A stretch of 64,000 nucleotides of DNA from Massilia endophytica (GCF_021165955.1 NZ_CP088952.1:248001-312000), one strand, 5' to 3'; counted from the first letter of the stretch, positions 32,748 to 42,992 are shown. Notes: generated by a model from the letters alone, not told the origin. Made by a program: numbers and translations.

Positions 32748-33812
32748 ATGGAAAAAAGGTTTCAGCCTTACACCCGCCTCGCGGCGATCGTCTTTCTCGT
32801 CATCGGCTGCCTGGTGGTGCTGCGGCCCTTCCTCGCCGCGATCCTCTTTGCCTGCGCCATCACCATTTCCAGCTGGCCGCTCTACCTGCGGCTGCTGGAC
32901 CGCCTGCAGTCGCGCCACACGCTGGCCGCCGCGGTGATGACGGTGTCGCTGATTCTCGTCATCATCCTGCCGCTGGCCCTCGTCACCTGGAACATCGCGG
33001 ATAACGCGGGCAATGTCTACCGTGGACTGCGCGACGCGCTCAATGCCGGAACCATCGAGCCGCCCGCCTGGATCAGCCAGATTCCCGTGATCGGCGAAAC
33101 CTTCAATACCTATCTGCTCCGCCTGATCCACAACCGCGAAGAGCTCATTGCAACGGCCAAGCGCTTCATGGAGCCCGCCCGCCACTTCCTGCTCGGCGGC
33201 GGCATTGTTCTTGGCAGTGGGGTGGCGCAGGTGAGCCTTGCAGCCTTCGTCAGCTTCTTCCTCTACCGCGACGGCGCCACGCTGCTGGCGGCCCTGCGGA
33301 CCGGCATGAACAAGATCATGGGCGAACATGCGGTGGAGGTGGCGGATACCGTGAGCCGCACCGTGCGCGGCGTAATGTACGGCCTGCTGGGCACAGCGCT
33401 CGCACAGGCTGCGGTGGCCGCCGTGGGCTTCCTGATCGCGGGCGTGCCTGCCGTGGCCCTGCTCTCGGTGGGCACCTTCCTGTTCTCCCTTATTCCCGTT
33501 GGTCCCCCACTGATCTGGGGCGGCGCCGCGATCTGGCTGTTCAACCAGGGTGATACCGCCTGGGGCATTTTCATGATCGTCTGGGGCCTGTTCCTGATCA
33601 GCGGCGTCGACAACGTGGTCAAGCCCATGCTGATCAGCCGCGGCTCAAGCCTGCCCTTCCTGCTCGTGCTGCTCGGCGTGATGGGCGGCGTGATCGCCTT
33701 CGGCTTCGTCGGCCTGTTCATCGGACCCACGCTGCTTGCCGTTGCACTGGGCCTGCTGCGCAACTGGACCGATATCAATCCCGTCGTGCCCGGCCCCGGC
33801 GAGAACTCCTGA
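32748..33812 (+). CDS. AI-2E-family (PerM/YdiK-like) membrane transporter
   Basis: 354-aa integral-membrane protein with about eight helices in the AI-2E transporter family arrangement. The soluble periplasmic segment is followed by conserved GVPAVALLSVGTFLFSLIPVGP and DNVVKPMLISRGSSLPFLLV. Family members export autoinducer-2 or work as ion antiporters; substrate is not known. It may be co-transcribed with sco (40-nt gap). Confidence 0.88.
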   Translation: MEKRFQPYTRLAAIVFLVIGCLVVLRPFLAAILFACAITISSWPLYLRLLDRLQSRHTLAAAVMTVSLILVIILPLALVTWNIADNAGNVYRGLRDALNAGTIEPPAWISQIPVIGETFNTYLLRLIHNREELIATAKRFMEPARHFLLGGGIVLGSGVAQVSLAAFVSFFLYRDGATLLAALRTGMNKIMGEHAVEVADTVSRTVRGVMYGLLGTALAQAAVAAVGFLIAGVPAVALLSVGTFLFSLIPVGPPLIWGGAAIWLFNQGDTAWGIFMIVWGLFLISGVDNVVKPMLISRGSSLPFLLVLLGVMGGVIAFGFVGLFIGPTLLAVALGLLRNWTDINPVVPGPGENS

Positions 33813-33820
33813 AAGAAACC

Positions 33821-34378
33821 ATGACTGTAAAATTTGCCGCCGCCCTATTGTTCTCCCTCGCAGCCTGCGGAGCTGCATACGCTCAGCGCGTCGAAGTCGA
33901 TCCCGGCTTGATGATTGCGCCGCAGACGAACGTCGTCGTACAGGGCAAGGGCCAGAACGGCCGTCTCAGCGCCCAGATCCTCGTTACGGACGATGCGGAG
34001 CAGCTGCGTAAATTGTGGAACAGCCCCGATCCCTCCGTGAAGCTGAACGTGACGAGCGCGGCGACCGCTGGAAAGCCTGTCCATGTCTTCATCATGCTCA
34101 CGGGATGCTCGACCGACAGCCAGGGCAAGTGCAATGTGCGCGTGGTCTACAAATCGCTCACGCCGGGGCAGAAGACCCACTCGCAATCGGCTCCGGAATA
34201 TCTCGTGAAAGCGCAGCCCTTCAACCAGGACGCCTTGCTGAGCACTGCGCACACGGTGGCCTTCGCGGCAGAGGATGCGCCCGGCGCCTATACCGTGGTG
34301 GCGCAACTGGTGGATGTGAACGACTGGACCGGCCTGGAAATCCAGCAGCCGGTCCATCTCATGCCAGCGAAACGTTAA
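33821..34378 (+). CDS. Secreted protein of unknown function
   Basis: 185-aa protein with a signal peptide (FAAALLFSLAACGAAYAQ), a beta-rich body and one pair of cysteines (LTGCSTDSQGKCNVRV). No family was recognised. It starts 8 nt after the AI-2E transporter gene and overlaps the convergent downstream gene by 4 nt at the stop codons. Confidence 0.6.
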   Translation: MTVKFAAALLFSLAACGAAYAQRVEVDPGLMIAPQTNVVVQGKGQNGRLSAQILVTDDAEQLRKLWNSPDPSVKLNVTSAATAGKPVHVFIMLTGCSTDSQGKCNVRVVYKSLTPGQKTHSQSAPEYLVKAQPFNQDALLSTAHTVAFAAEDAPGAYTVVAQLVDVNDWTGLEIQQPVHLMPAKR

Positions 34379-35124
34379 TCGATCAGGGTCTTCACGAGCA
34401 CCTTCCCATCCAGCATGGGACTGATCTGCCGCACCATCTGCTGTGTGGCCTTGGCGAACCAGAACTTCGATTCATAGCCTGCGCGGTTGTAGTCGGTGGT
34501 CACCACCCAGCAATCGACCGCGCCCGACGGACCGCTGATGGTTTCCGAACCCATCACCTTGAAGGTGTAGCGCGCGGGCGCCGACAGCCCGCCGGGGTGA
34601 TAGAAGTTGATCGCCGCCTCATAACCCGCTTCGAGCGGCAGGGTTTGCAGCATTTCGATATCGGTCTCGAAATTGAAGGTCCCTTCGGGCGAGGCCATGT
34701 CGAGGTCCTTCTGCGCGTTGTCCGCCAGGTCCTTCTGGCCAGTGATGCGCTCCGGCGCGAAGTTGAACCCCTCCACCGTGCGCTTGCCGTCGCGCTCCGT
34801 GATCCGCACGTGCTGCAGCGGGCGGAAAGTGCCCCTATCGAAAGTGGAATCGAGAATCTTGACCGGCGCGGGTTTGCCGACTCCGTCCCAGCGCTGGTGG
34901 ATAGCCACGCGCTGGCCGTCGAACTTCACGGTGCGCTGCCAGATGTCCATGGGCGTATTCGTCTCGCCGTCCTTCACGTAGCGCAGGTAGCGATGGCTGC
35001 CTTCCTTCAGCAGCGAGAAGCGCGGCATGGGGCTGCCGAGGGCGACATAACTGGGTGCTGCCTGCGCGCAGGCAGCGCAGGCGATCAGGGACAGGGCAAA
35101 CAGCTTGGATCGTGGTGCAGGCAT
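34375..35124 (-). CDS. Secreted protein, DUF3108-like
   Basis: 249-aa exported protein (signal peptide LFALSLIACAACAQAA). The beta-rich body with the closing KFWFAKATQQMVRQISPM is reminiscent of DUF3108 proteins, which have a lipocalin-like barrel; the match is weak and function is unknown. Stop codon overlaps that of the upstream convergent gene. Confidence 0.6.
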   Translation of the reverse strand: MPAPRSKLFALSLIACAACAQAAPSYVALGSPMPRFSLLKEGSHRYLRYVKDGETNTPMDIWQRTVKFDGQRVAIHQRWDGVGKPAPVKILDSTFDRGTFRPLQHVRITERDGKRTVEGFNFAPERITGQKDLADNAQKDLDMASPEGTFNFETDIEMLQTLPLEAGYEAAINFYHPGGLSAPARYTFKVMGSETISGPSGAVDCWVVTTDYNRAGYESKFWFAKATQQMVRQISPMLDGKVLVKTLID

Positions 35125-35168
35125 CGCATTCCTCTTCGGGAGTGGGAAAGCGGCTATTATGCGCCTAC

Positions 35169-36509
35169 TCAGTCCTGCTCATCCGTTTCCGCTTCGCCCT
35201 CGCCGCGCGGAATGACCTTCACCAGCAGGATGCGCGGGCCGTTCATTTTCTTCACCACGATGTCGAAGCTGTTGAAGCTTACGCGCTGGCCCTGTTTCGG
35301 AATGTCGCCCAGCTTGAGCATGATGAGGCCACCCACTGACTCCACTTCGTCCATGCCCAGTTCTTCGTTCTCGATATCGATGCCCAGGGTGCGTTCGAGC
35401 GAGAAGATGGGCAGGCTGGCCTTGCCGATCAGCGAGCCATCCGGCTGCTTGAGCCAGTCGTTCTCGTTGAGGCGGAACTCGTCGTGGATCTCACCCACGA
35501 CGGCGCCGAGCAGGTTGTCCAGGGTGAGGAAGCCCACGGGCCGCTTGCCCTTTTCGCCAATGAGCGCGAAGTGCGGCGCACCTTCCTTGAAGCGGCGGAA
35601 CAGCTCCATGGCCGGCGTACGCGCCGAGATGGTCTCCACGGGCCGCAGCAGACTCGCGAGGTTCTTGATCGGCCTGCCTGTCTGCTGGGCGAAGAACAGG
35701 TCCTTCAGGTGCACCACGCCAAGCACGTTGTTGCCGCTCTCGTCGAAATAGGGATAGCGGCTGAAGCGGTTGCGCACCACGGTCTGCAGGTTTTCCTCCA
35801 GCGGTTTCGAGGCATGCAGCGCAATCACCTCCTGGATGGGGCGCATCAGGTCCGATACCCGCAGCTGCGAGAAATCCAGCGAGTTGGCGAGGATATTGCG
35901 CTCTTCCTTGTTGAACTGCTCGCCCGGTTTGCTGGTGCGCAGGATCAGTTTCAATTCGTCCGTGGAATAGTGCGACTCATGGCCGCCTGCCTCGCCCAGG
36001 CCCGCGATGCGCAGCACCCAGTTGGCGCTCTGGTTCAGCAGCCAGATGGCGGGATACATCATCCAGTAGAAGCCGTACAGGGGCAGGGCGCTGTACAGGC
36101 CAATCACTTCCGGCATGCGGATGGCGAGGGATTTCGGTGCCAGCTCGCCCACCACGATGTGCAGGAAGGAGATGGTGACGAAGGCGAATACGAAGGAAAT
36201 GCCGTGAACGATTTCCGGTGCGCTGATGCCCACGGCCGTCAGCAGCGGTTCCAGCAGCTGGGCGAAGGCAGGCTCGCCGATCCAGCCCAGTCCCAGGGAG
36301 GCCAGCGTGATGCCGAGCTGGCAGGCAGAGAGATACGCGTCCAGTTCACCGTGCACCTTGGCCAGGATGCGTCCCTTGAGACCCTGCGTCTTGGCGATGG
36401 CGCGCACGCGGGTGCGGCGCAGCGTGACGATACCGAATTCGGCGGCAACGAAGAAGCCATTCAGGGCGACGAGGAAGAATGCAGCAAGGACCAGCAGGAG
36501 GTTGCCCAT
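35169..36509 (-). CDS. CNNM/CorC-type hemolysin-family membrane protein
   Basis: 446-aa protein: a DUF21 transmembrane domain (about 1-190, four helices, VALNGFFVAAEFGIVTLRRT), a CBS pair (about 205-330, DLMRPIQEVIALHASKPLEE and VLGVVHLKDLFFA) and a C-terminal CorC_HlyC domain. Relatives function in magnesium or cobalt efflux. It is monocistronic. Confidence 0.92.
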   Translation of the reverse strand: MGNLLLVLAAFFLVALNGFFVAAEFGIVTLRRTRVRAIAKTQGLKGRILAKVHGELDAYLSACQLGITLASLGLGWIGEPAFAQLLEPLLTAVGISAPEIVHGISFVFAFVTISFLHIVVGELAPKSLAIRMPEVIGLYSALPLYGFYWMMYPAIWLLNQSANWVLRIAGLGEAGGHESHYSTDELKLILRTSKPGEQFNKEERNILANSLDFSQLRVSDLMRPIQEVIALHASKPLEENLQTVVRNRFSRYPYFDESGNNVLGVVHLKDLFFAQQTGRPIKNLASLLRPVETISARTPAMELFRRFKEGAPHFALIGEKGKRPVGFLTLDNLLGAVVGEIHDEFRLNENDWLKQPDGSLIGKASLPIFSLERTLGIDIENEELGMDEVESVGGLIMLKLGDIPKQGQRVSFNSFDIVVKKMNGPRILLVKVIPRGEGEAETDEQD

Positions 36510-36571
36510 AAGGAGGACGGGTAGTGGAAAACCACCATCTTATCCGACCCGGGCCACCCTTAGCGCAGTTT

Positions 36572-38035
36572 TCAATGTTTCAAATCGGAAACATCCGCTG
36601 CCGGGGTGACAGCAGCGGCCTTGCAGATGGCGAGCAGCCGCAGCGCCAGTGCGGCCTCGCTGCCTACCCGTTCCCGCTCCGCCTGCAGCGCGCCGCGCCG
36701 CGCTTCGAGCACGGGCTGCGCATCGCTCAGGCCCCGTTTATGGCGCACCTCCGCCAGGGCCAGGACAGAGAGCGCGCTTTCCTCGCGCTGCCGCCACTGG
36801 GCCAGGCGCTGGCGCTCGGCGGCGTAGGCGGACAGCGCCTCGTCCATCTCGTGCCAGGCCGCGAGCACGGTTTTCTGGAACTGGACTGCGGCCTCCTGCT
36901 GCTGCAGTTCGCGCAGCAGCACGGTGGCGCGGCGGCGGCCTCCGTCGAATATCGGCAGGCTGATACTGGGCCCGACCGACCACTGCCTGCTGCCCCAGTC
37001 GCCAAAACTGCCCGCCGCCACCGATTCCAGACCGGCCGAGAGTCCAAGGGTGATGCGCGGGTACAGGTCCGCCTTGGCCACGCCGATGCTGGCCGTGGCG
37101 GCATGCAGCCGGTCCTCGGCCGCCTGCACGTCGGGACGGCGCCGCAGCAGCTCGCCCGGCAGGCCCGCCGAGAGATCGGGCGCGGGAGGCAGGCTGCGCT
37201 CCCCCGGCAAGGCATTCAGGGCGCCGGGCGGCTGGGTGCCCAGCAATGTGAGGCCGTTCAGCGCTGCCGCCTCCTGTTCCAGCAGGGCGGGCAGGGCGGC
37301 GCGCTGCTGCGCGAGCTGCGCGTCGAGGCGAAGGGTGTCCGTACCGCTCGCGAGGCCCCGGCGCTGGCGGAGGGACGCCAGTTCGAGCAGTTGTTCCGCC
37401 GTTTCGATATCGGCGCGGGCGATGTCCTGCTGTTCCTGGGCCGCGCGCAGCTGGAAGTAGCGGCGGGCCACCTCGACGGCGATGGTGAGCTGCATCTGGC
37501 GCAGCTGGGCGCTCGCGGCGGAAGACTCGGCGTCTGCCGCTTCGATGACGCGGCGGGTACGGCCCCAGAGGTCAAGCTCCCAGCTGGCATCGAAGCCCGC
37601 CTGGTACACCGTGAAGGGATCGCTGAGGACGGAGATGATGGCGTCCCGGCTGCCCGGCGCAAGCGCGTCCGCCATGCGGGTGGCAGCGCCGGATTCGCTC
37701 TGGCGCTGGCGCATGGCGCCCCCGCGCGCGCCCAGCTGCGGCCCGAGCTGGCTTGAGGCCAGCCGGCTCTGCACCCGGCTCTGCGCAAAGCGGAGCAGGG
37801 CGGTTTGCAGGTCGGGGTTCGCGCTGGCCTGGGCCAGCAGTGCGGCGAGCACGGGATCGTTGAAGCGGGCAAAGGCCGGTCCTCCCGGCAGGCCCGTATC
37901 GGCCAGTTCGGCCGCGCCGCCATGCCATTGGCTCCATTGCGACGGAGCGCTGGCACGCGGCGCCTCGAAGTCCGGACCTGCGGCGGCGCAGGCCGTGAGG
38001 GCAGCACAGAGCAGGGAGAGGGGCAGGGATTTCAT
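36572..38035 (-). CDS. RND/ABC-type efflux outer-membrane factor (NodT family)
   Basis: 487-aa TolC-like outer-membrane channel lipoprotein (lipobox LLCAALTACAAAGP). It has the NodT/OprM duplicated OEP domain; GELLRRRPDVQAAEDRLHAA and VGPSISLPIFDGGRRRATV are signatures. Last gene of the exporter operon, 10 nt after a permease; it gives the system a path through the outer membrane. Confidence 0.92.
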   Translation of the reverse strand: MKSLPLSLLCAALTACAAAGPDFEAPRASAPSQWSQWHGGAAELADTGLPGGPAFARFNDPVLAALLAQASANPDLQTALLRFAQSRVQSRLASSQLGPQLGARGGAMRQRQSESGAATRMADALAPGSRDAIISVLSDPFTVYQAGFDASWELDLWGRTRRVIEAADAESSAASAQLRQMQLTIAVEVARRYFQLRAAQEQQDIARADIETAEQLLELASLRQRRGLASGTDTLRLDAQLAQQRAALPALLEQEAAALNGLTLLGTQPPGALNALPGERSLPPAPDLSAGLPGELLRRRPDVQAAEDRLHAATASIGVAKADLYPRITLGLSAGLESVAAGSFGDWGSRQWSVGPSISLPIFDGGRRRATVLLRELQQQEAAVQFQKTVLAAWHEMDEALSAYAAERQRLAQWRQREESALSVLALAEVRHKRGLSDAQPVLEARRGALQAERERVGSEAALALRLLAICKAAAVTPAADVSDLKH

Positions 38036-38045
38036 TGTGCGCTCC

Positions 38046-39173
38046 TTAAACGAGGCGGTGGCGGAACAGCCACGCCGCCAGCGGCAGCGTCAGCGCCGCA
38101 ATGATCAGCAGGGGAATGAGGTTCGGCCACACTGTGCCGAGGCCCACGCCTTCGAGATAGATGCGCTGCACCATGTCGATGGCGAAGCGCAGGGGATTGG
38201 CCATGGTGAGCAGCTGCAGCAGCTCCGGCATATTGCGGACCGGCGTCGTGAGGCCGGACAGCAGCATCATCGGCATCACGAGCACGAAGGTGTAGAGCAT
38301 GGCCTGCTGCATGTTCGCGGAAAGGGCGGAGATGGAGAGGCCGATGCCGACGCAGGCTACCGTGAACAGCGTCAGTCCCGCATAGATGTGCAGCACCGAA
38401 CCGGCCAGCGGCACGCCAAACCAGAAGCGCGTCACCAGGAGGATGATGGTCGATTGCAGCAGACCGATACAGACTGGCGGCAGGGCCTTCCCCACCATGA
38501 TTTCGGCAGGCGTCATCGGCGTGACGAGCAGCTGGTCGAAGGTGCCATGCTCCCTTTCCCGCGCCACCGAAAGAGCCGTGAGCAGCAGGGTTTGCAGCAT
38601 GCTGAGCGCGGCGATCAGGCCGGGCATGAGGTTCCAGCGTGTTTCGAGGTTGGGGTTGTACCAGGCACGGCTCGCAATCTGCAGGCGCGGTTCCGGCGCA
38701 CCTGTCTGCGCGCGCCACTCGCGGTTGTAGTTCATGGCGACTGCGTTCACGTGCGCGGCGGCGGAGCCTGCCGTATTCGAGTTTCGGCCATCGAGAATCA
38801 GTTGCAGCGGTGCGGGCTGGCCGGAGTACAGGCTGCGTTCGAAATCGGGCGGGAAGTGCAGTATGAGCAGCGCCTTCTGCGTGTCGATCAGATCCCTGGC
38901 CTCCTGCTCGTTCCGCGCGTTCGCCACACGGCGGAAGATGCCGTCCGCCTCCAGCCTTGCCGTGAAGCGCATGGCCGCTGCGCTGTGGCTGTAGTCAAGC
39001 ACCGCGTAGGGCACCCGGTTCAGCTCATAGGTGGCCGCATAGCCGAACAGCATGCTCTGGACCAGGGCAGGCACGATCAGGATGGCACGGCTCTTCGGGT
39101 CCTTGAGCACGGCCAGGAACTCCTTGCGGCACAGGTTGGCGATACGGCGTATCAGCATCATCAGGGTATTCAT
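38046..39173 (-). CDS. ABC-2 type permease (YbhR-like)
   Basis: 375-aa ABC exporter permease: one N-terminal helix, a large periplasmic domain (about 45-170), then five helices. The ABC-2 motif is seen in REREHGTFDQLLVTPMTPAE, and LMLLSGLTTPVRNMPELLQ lies near the end. ATG 39173 is the family start and lies 7 nt after the neighbouring permease. It pairs with YbhS-like permease and the double-ATPase protein. Confidence 0.9.
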   Translation of the reverse strand: MNTLMMLIRRIANLCRKEFLAVLKDPKSRAILIVPALVQSMLFGYAATYELNRVPYAVLDYSHSAAAMRFTARLEADGIFRRVANARNEQEARDLIDTQKALLILHFPPDFERSLYSGQPAPLQLILDGRNSNTAGSAAAHVNAVAMNYNREWRAQTGAPEPRLQIASRAWYNPNLETRWNLMPGLIAALSMLQTLLLTALSVAREREHGTFDQLLVTPMTPAEIMVGKALPPVCIGLLQSTIILLVTRFWFGVPLAGSVLHIYAGLTLFTVACVGIGLSISALSANMQQAMLYTFVLVMPMMLLSGLTTPVRNMPELLQLLTMANPLRFAIDMVQRIYLEGVGLGTVWPNLIPLLIIAALTLPLAAWLFRHRLV

Positions 39174-39180
39174 GTGCGCC

Positions 39181-40275
39181 TCAGTCGAGTTTCTTGCGGG
39201 TGACGAAGCGCGCCAGCCCAAGCAGTACCACCGCATAGGCGGCGAGAATGGCGCAGTTGCGCAGGATGAGCGGCCACACGTTCCCGGCCAGGAAAAGCGT
39301 TTTGACCAGTTCCATGAAGTGGGTGGCCGGCAGCACATTGCCCACCACGCGCACCACCACCGGCACGTTGCGCAGGTCGAAGAGGAAACCGGACAGCATC
39401 AGCGAAGGCATGAAACTGGTGAGGAGGGCGACCTGGCTGGCGATGAACTGGTTGCGCGTGACCGAGGAAATCAGCAGTCCCATGCCCACGGCGACGAAGA
39501 GATAGAGCATAGAGCTGAACAGGAGAATGAGCAGCGACCCCTGCATCGGAACGTGGAAAAGGAAGCGCGCCGCCAGCAGGCACAGAATCAGGCCGCACAT
39601 GCCAACGCAGAAGTAAGGAATGATCTTCGCCAGCAGGATTTCGGCAGGACGCACGGGCGTGACGAAGAGCGCCTCCAGCGTGCCACGCTCCCATTCACGC
39701 GCCATCACGAGCGCCGTGAGGAAGGCGCCGACGAGCGTCATGATCAGCACAATCAGTCCGGGCACCAGATACCAGGTGCTTGTGTTGGCGGCGTTGAACC
39801 ACATGCGCTGTTCGACGGCGATGCCCGGCCCGGGGCCTGCCTTGCGTCCCAGCGCCGCCGTGGCATAGTTCAGGATGATGGTGGCGCGGTTGGCTTCCGA
39901 GCCGTGCACCAGGAGCTGGATTCTGGCCGTGCCCATGCCGAGGTCTCGTGCGAAGCTGGCAGGCACGCGCACGATAGCGTCCACCTTCCGCTCGCGCATC
40001 AGCGCTTCCGCGTCGTGCATCGATCCCAGCATGACCGGCGAGAATACCGGCGAGAGCCGCAGCCCGGCCACTGCTTCGAAGGCGGTGGGCGAACCGTCTT
40101 CCAGCACGATGGCGACCGGCGCGTTCTTCACGTCCAGCGACAGGCCGTAGCCAAAGATGAGGATCAGCACAATGGGCAGCACAATGCCGATGGCAAGGTT
40201 GCTGGAGTCGCGCAGCAGCTGGCGGAACTCCTTGCGCGTGAGCGCCACAAGGCGCTGCATGAAGCCGCGGCTCAT
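39181..40275 (-). CDS. ABC-2 type permease (YbhS-like)
   Basis: 364-aa permease with the same layout as its neighbour: N-terminal helix, long periplasmic loop and five C-terminal helices. ABC-2 motif AREWERGTLEALFVTPVRPAE; LSGFLFDLRNVPVVVRVVG near the end. Its start overlaps the stop of the ATPase gene (4 nt). The two permeases probably form a heterodimer. Confidence 0.9.
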   Translation of the reverse strand: MSRGFMQRLVALTRKEFRQLLRDSSNLAIGIVLPIVLILIFGYGLSLDVKNAPVAIVLEDGSPTAFEAVAGLRLSPVFSPVMLGSMHDAEALMRERKVDAIVRVPASFARDLGMGTARIQLLVHGSEANRATIILNYATAALGRKAGPGPGIAVEQRMWFNAANTSTWYLVPGLIVLIMTLVGAFLTALVMAREWERGTLEALFVTPVRPAEILLAKIIPYFCVGMCGLILCLLAARFLFHVPMQGSLLILLFSSMLYLFVAVGMGLLISSVTRNQFIASQVALLTSFMPSLMLSGFLFDLRNVPVVVRVVGNVLPATHFMELVKTLFLAGNVWPLILRNCAILAAYAVVLLGLARFVTRKKLD

Positions 40276-41990
40276 GCTGCCACCCCGTTGCGGCTGCGTT
40301 CCACGATGCCGATGAAAGCGTCCTCCATGTTTCCGGCGCCGCCGGCCTGTTCGCGCACCTCCCGCGGTGTGCCGAGGGCCAGCATTTTTCCCGCATCCTG
40401 GATGGCGATGCGGTCGCAGTACTCCGCTTCCTCCATGAAGTGCGTGGTCACCACCACCGTCACGCCTGCATTGGCGAGGGTGGTGATGCGGCGCCAGAAC
40501 TCGCGGCGCGCCAGCGGGTCGGCGCCGCTGGTGGGCTCGTCGAGGAAAAGGATGTCCGGTTCGTGCAGCAGTCCGGCGGCCATGGCAAGCCGCTGGCGGA
40601 AGCCGCCCGGCAGTTCGCCGCTGGCCTTGTTCTCGGCGCTCGTGAGCTGGAACTGTTCGAGCATGGTGCGGATGCGCTGTTTCAGCTTCGCGCCGTACAG
40701 GCCATAGGCCCCGCCGAAGAAGTCCAGATTCTCCGTCACGGTGAGATTACCGTACAGGGCGAACTTCTGGGCCACATAGCCGATGCGTGCGCGCGCGGCC
40801 GCGCGCGCCGTGCGCAGGTTCACGCCCGCGACCTGCAGGAAGCCGCTGCTGGCGGGCAGCAGGCCGCAAAGCATGCGGAAAGTGGTGGTCTTGCCCGCAC
40901 CGTTGGGGCCGAGCAGCCCGAAGATCTCGCCGCGCTGGACGCTGAATGAGGTGCTGGCCACAGCGGTGAAATCGCCGAACTTGCGCACGAGGTCGCGCAC
41001 CTCGATAACGGGCTTGCCGCCTTCCGCAGGAGATGCTTCGGCTGGCGCTGCGGAGGGTATGGCGGCGTCCTTGCGTCCACCCCGCAGCACGGTCATGAAG
41101 CCGTCTTCCAGTCTTGCTTCAACGGGACTGGCATTGGCCTCGCCGAGCAGGGCCTGCAGGGCATCCGGCGCTGCGTCAGGCCGTGCTACATAGCGCACCT
41201 GGCCGCCATGGGGCACGGCGTCGATCACGAGTTCCGGCGCGTCGATCAGCCGGGCCTGGAGGATGCGTGCCGGTTCCCCGTTCGCGGGTTCGGCCACGAA
41301 GCACAGGCCGTCGGCATTGCTGCGGATGGCGCCGGGCGTTCCGGCCGCGAGCACGCGGCCTTCGTGCATCACGAAAACCTGCGCGCAGCGCTCCGCCTCG
41401 TCCATGTAGGAAGTGCTGACGATGACGCTGAGTTCTTCCTTCTCCACGAGTTGCTGCACGATCTCCCACAGTTCGCGGCGGGACAGGGGATCGACACCCA
41501 CCGTTGGCTCGTCGAGCAGCAGCAGTTCCGGCGAGCGCACCAGGGTGCAGGCAAGGCCGAGCTTCTGCTTCATGCCGCCGGACAGTTTTCCTGCGGGGCG
41601 TTCCGTGAAATTCTTCAGGTCCGTCATGTCCAGAAGGCGGGCGAAGCGCTCCGCGCGCGCATCGGCAGACACACCGTGAAGGTCCGCATAGAGATCCAGG
41701 TTCTCCTGCACGCTGAGGTCTTCGTACAGCCCGAAGCGCTGGGGCATGTAGCTGATGCGGTCCTGGATCGCCTGCGGGTGGGCGGCGGTATCCATGCCCA
41801 GCACCGTCAGCGATCCCGCGCTGGGGCCGAGCAGCCCCGCCGCGAGGCGGAGCAGGGTGGTCTTGCCCGCGCCGTCAGGGCCCACCAGCGCGGTCAGCGC
41901 GCCGCGCGGAACGGACAGCGTGACGTCGTGCAGCGCCTCGGCCTCGCCGAAGCGCTTGTGGAGTGCGCGGGCTGTCAGCACATCGGCCAT
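40272..41990 (-). CDS. Fused double ABC ATPase (YbhF-like)
   Basis: 572-aa protein with two complete nucleotide-binding domains in one chain. Walker A is GPDGAGKTTLL (about 38) and GPNGAGKTTTF (about 362). Signatures are LSGGMKQKLGLA and a degenerate LPGGFRQRLAMA. Walker B motifs LLLLDEPTVGVDP and ILFLDEPTSGADP are intact. This matches E. coli YbhF. The order after it (two permeases) also matches. Confidence 0.93.
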   Translation of the reverse strand: MADVLTARALHKRFGEAEALHDVTLSVPRGALTALVGPDGAGKTTLLRLAAGLLGPSAGSLTVLGMDTAAHPQAIQDRISYMPQRFGLYEDLSVQENLDLYADLHGVSADARAERFARLLDMTDLKNFTERPAGKLSGGMKQKLGLACTLVRSPELLLLDEPTVGVDPLSRRELWEIVQQLVEKEELSVIVSTSYMDEAERCAQVFVMHEGRVLAAGTPGAIRSNADGLCFVAEPANGEPARILQARLIDAPELVIDAVPHGGQVRYVARPDAAPDALQALLGEANASPVEARLEDGFMTVLRGGRKDAAIPSAAPAEASPAEGGKPVIEVRDLVRKFGDFTAVASTSFSVQRGEIFGLLGPNGAGKTTTFRMLCGLLPASSGFLQVAGVNLRTARAAARARIGYVAQKFALYGNLTVTENLDFFGGAYGLYGAKLKQRIRTMLEQFQLTSAENKASGELPGGFRQRLAMAAGLLHEPDILFLDEPTSGADPLARREFWRRITTLANAGVTVVVTTHFMEEAEYCDRIAIQDAGKMLALGTPREVREQAGGAGNMEDAFIGIVERSRNGVAA

Positions 41991-41993
41991 GGT

Positions 41994-42992
41994 TCACCGC
42001 GCTGCGCTATCGATGGTGACGGTCGCGGGCATGCCCATGCGCAGGCGGTCGGCCTTGTCCTCGGCCAGCACACGTACTTCATAGACCAGCGCAGTCCTCA
42101 GTTCCTCCGTCTGCACCGTCTTGGGCGTGAACTCCGCCACGGAGGAAATGTAGCCGATGCGGCCGGGGATGGACTGGCCGGGCAGGGAGTCGATGGCGAT
42201 GCGCGCCGCCATGCCGGAACGGATGCGGCCCAGATCCGGTTCGGACACATAGGCGCGCACCCACTTTGGATCGGTGATGGCGAGCGTGTAGACAGGCCGC
42301 TGCGGTGAGGCCATGTCGCCCGGCTCCATCAGGCGCGCCCGCACCGTGGCGTTGATGGGAGCCACGAGCTTCGATTCCGCCAGCTGGTGTTCCAGCAGGG
42401 CGATGTCCGCGCTGGCTGCATCGAGCTGCGCCCGGGCCTGGGCCCTGTCTTCGCTGCGCGGCCCCTGCTGCACGAGCTGCAAGGCCTTGCGCGCCTTCTC
42501 CAGCTGCGCGTTCGCCGCCTGGTGGCGGGACAGGGCGGCATCCACGTCCTGCTGGCTGACCGCGTCGGCGGCCTCGCGCTGGGTTGCGCTTGCGCGCTCC
42601 CACTGCTTGCGCGCCAGGTCGGCTTCCGCCTGCGCCGCCGCTGCCTGGGCCCGCGCCTGGGCGATTTCCTCGGGACGGCTGCCCGCATCGAGCCGCCGCA
42701 ATGCTTGGCGCTGCGCCTCGGCCTGGGCGCGCGCCTGTTGCAGCCGCAGCGCCAGTGTGCGGGTATCCAGTTCTCCCAGCACCTGGCCCGCGCGCACCTG
42801 CTGGCCTTCCTCCACATCCAGGCGCGCGATGCGCTCGCTGCCGCTGAAGGCCAGCGACACTTGGCGCAGGTCCACATTCCCGTAGAGGACGAGCGGACCG
42901 CCGGCGCGGGAGGGGGCACGCAGCTGCCATGCGGCCAGCGCGGCGCCAGCGGCGAGCAGCACGCCGATAATGATGATGGGCTTCTTGTTCAT
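41994..42992 (-). CDS. HlyD-family periplasmic adaptor (YbhG-like)
   Basis: 332-aa membrane-fusion protein: one N-terminal helix, a biotinyl-lipoyl-like half (VEEGQQVRAGQVLGELDTRT), a long alpha-hairpin coiled coil (about 75-195), then a beta-barrel domain ending RMGMPATVTID. It links the inner-membrane ABC pump to the outer-membrane factor. First gene of the exporter operon, 3 nt before the ATPase gene. Confidence 0.92.
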   Translation of the reverse strand: MNKKPIIIIGVLLAAGAALAAWQLRAPSRAGGPLVLYGNVDLRQVSLAFSGSERIARLDVEEGQQVRAGQVLGELDTRTLALRLQQARAQAEAQRQALRRLDAGSRPEEIAQARAQAAAAQAEADLARKQWERASATQREAADAVSQQDVDAALSRHQAANAQLEKARKALQLVQQGPRSEDRAQARAQLDAASADIALLEHQLAESKLVAPINATVRARLMEPGDMASPQRPVYTLAITDPKWVRAYVSEPDLGRIRSGMAARIAIDSLPGQSIPGRIGYISSVAEFTPKTVQTEELRTALVYEVRVLAEDKADRLRMGMPATVTIDSAAR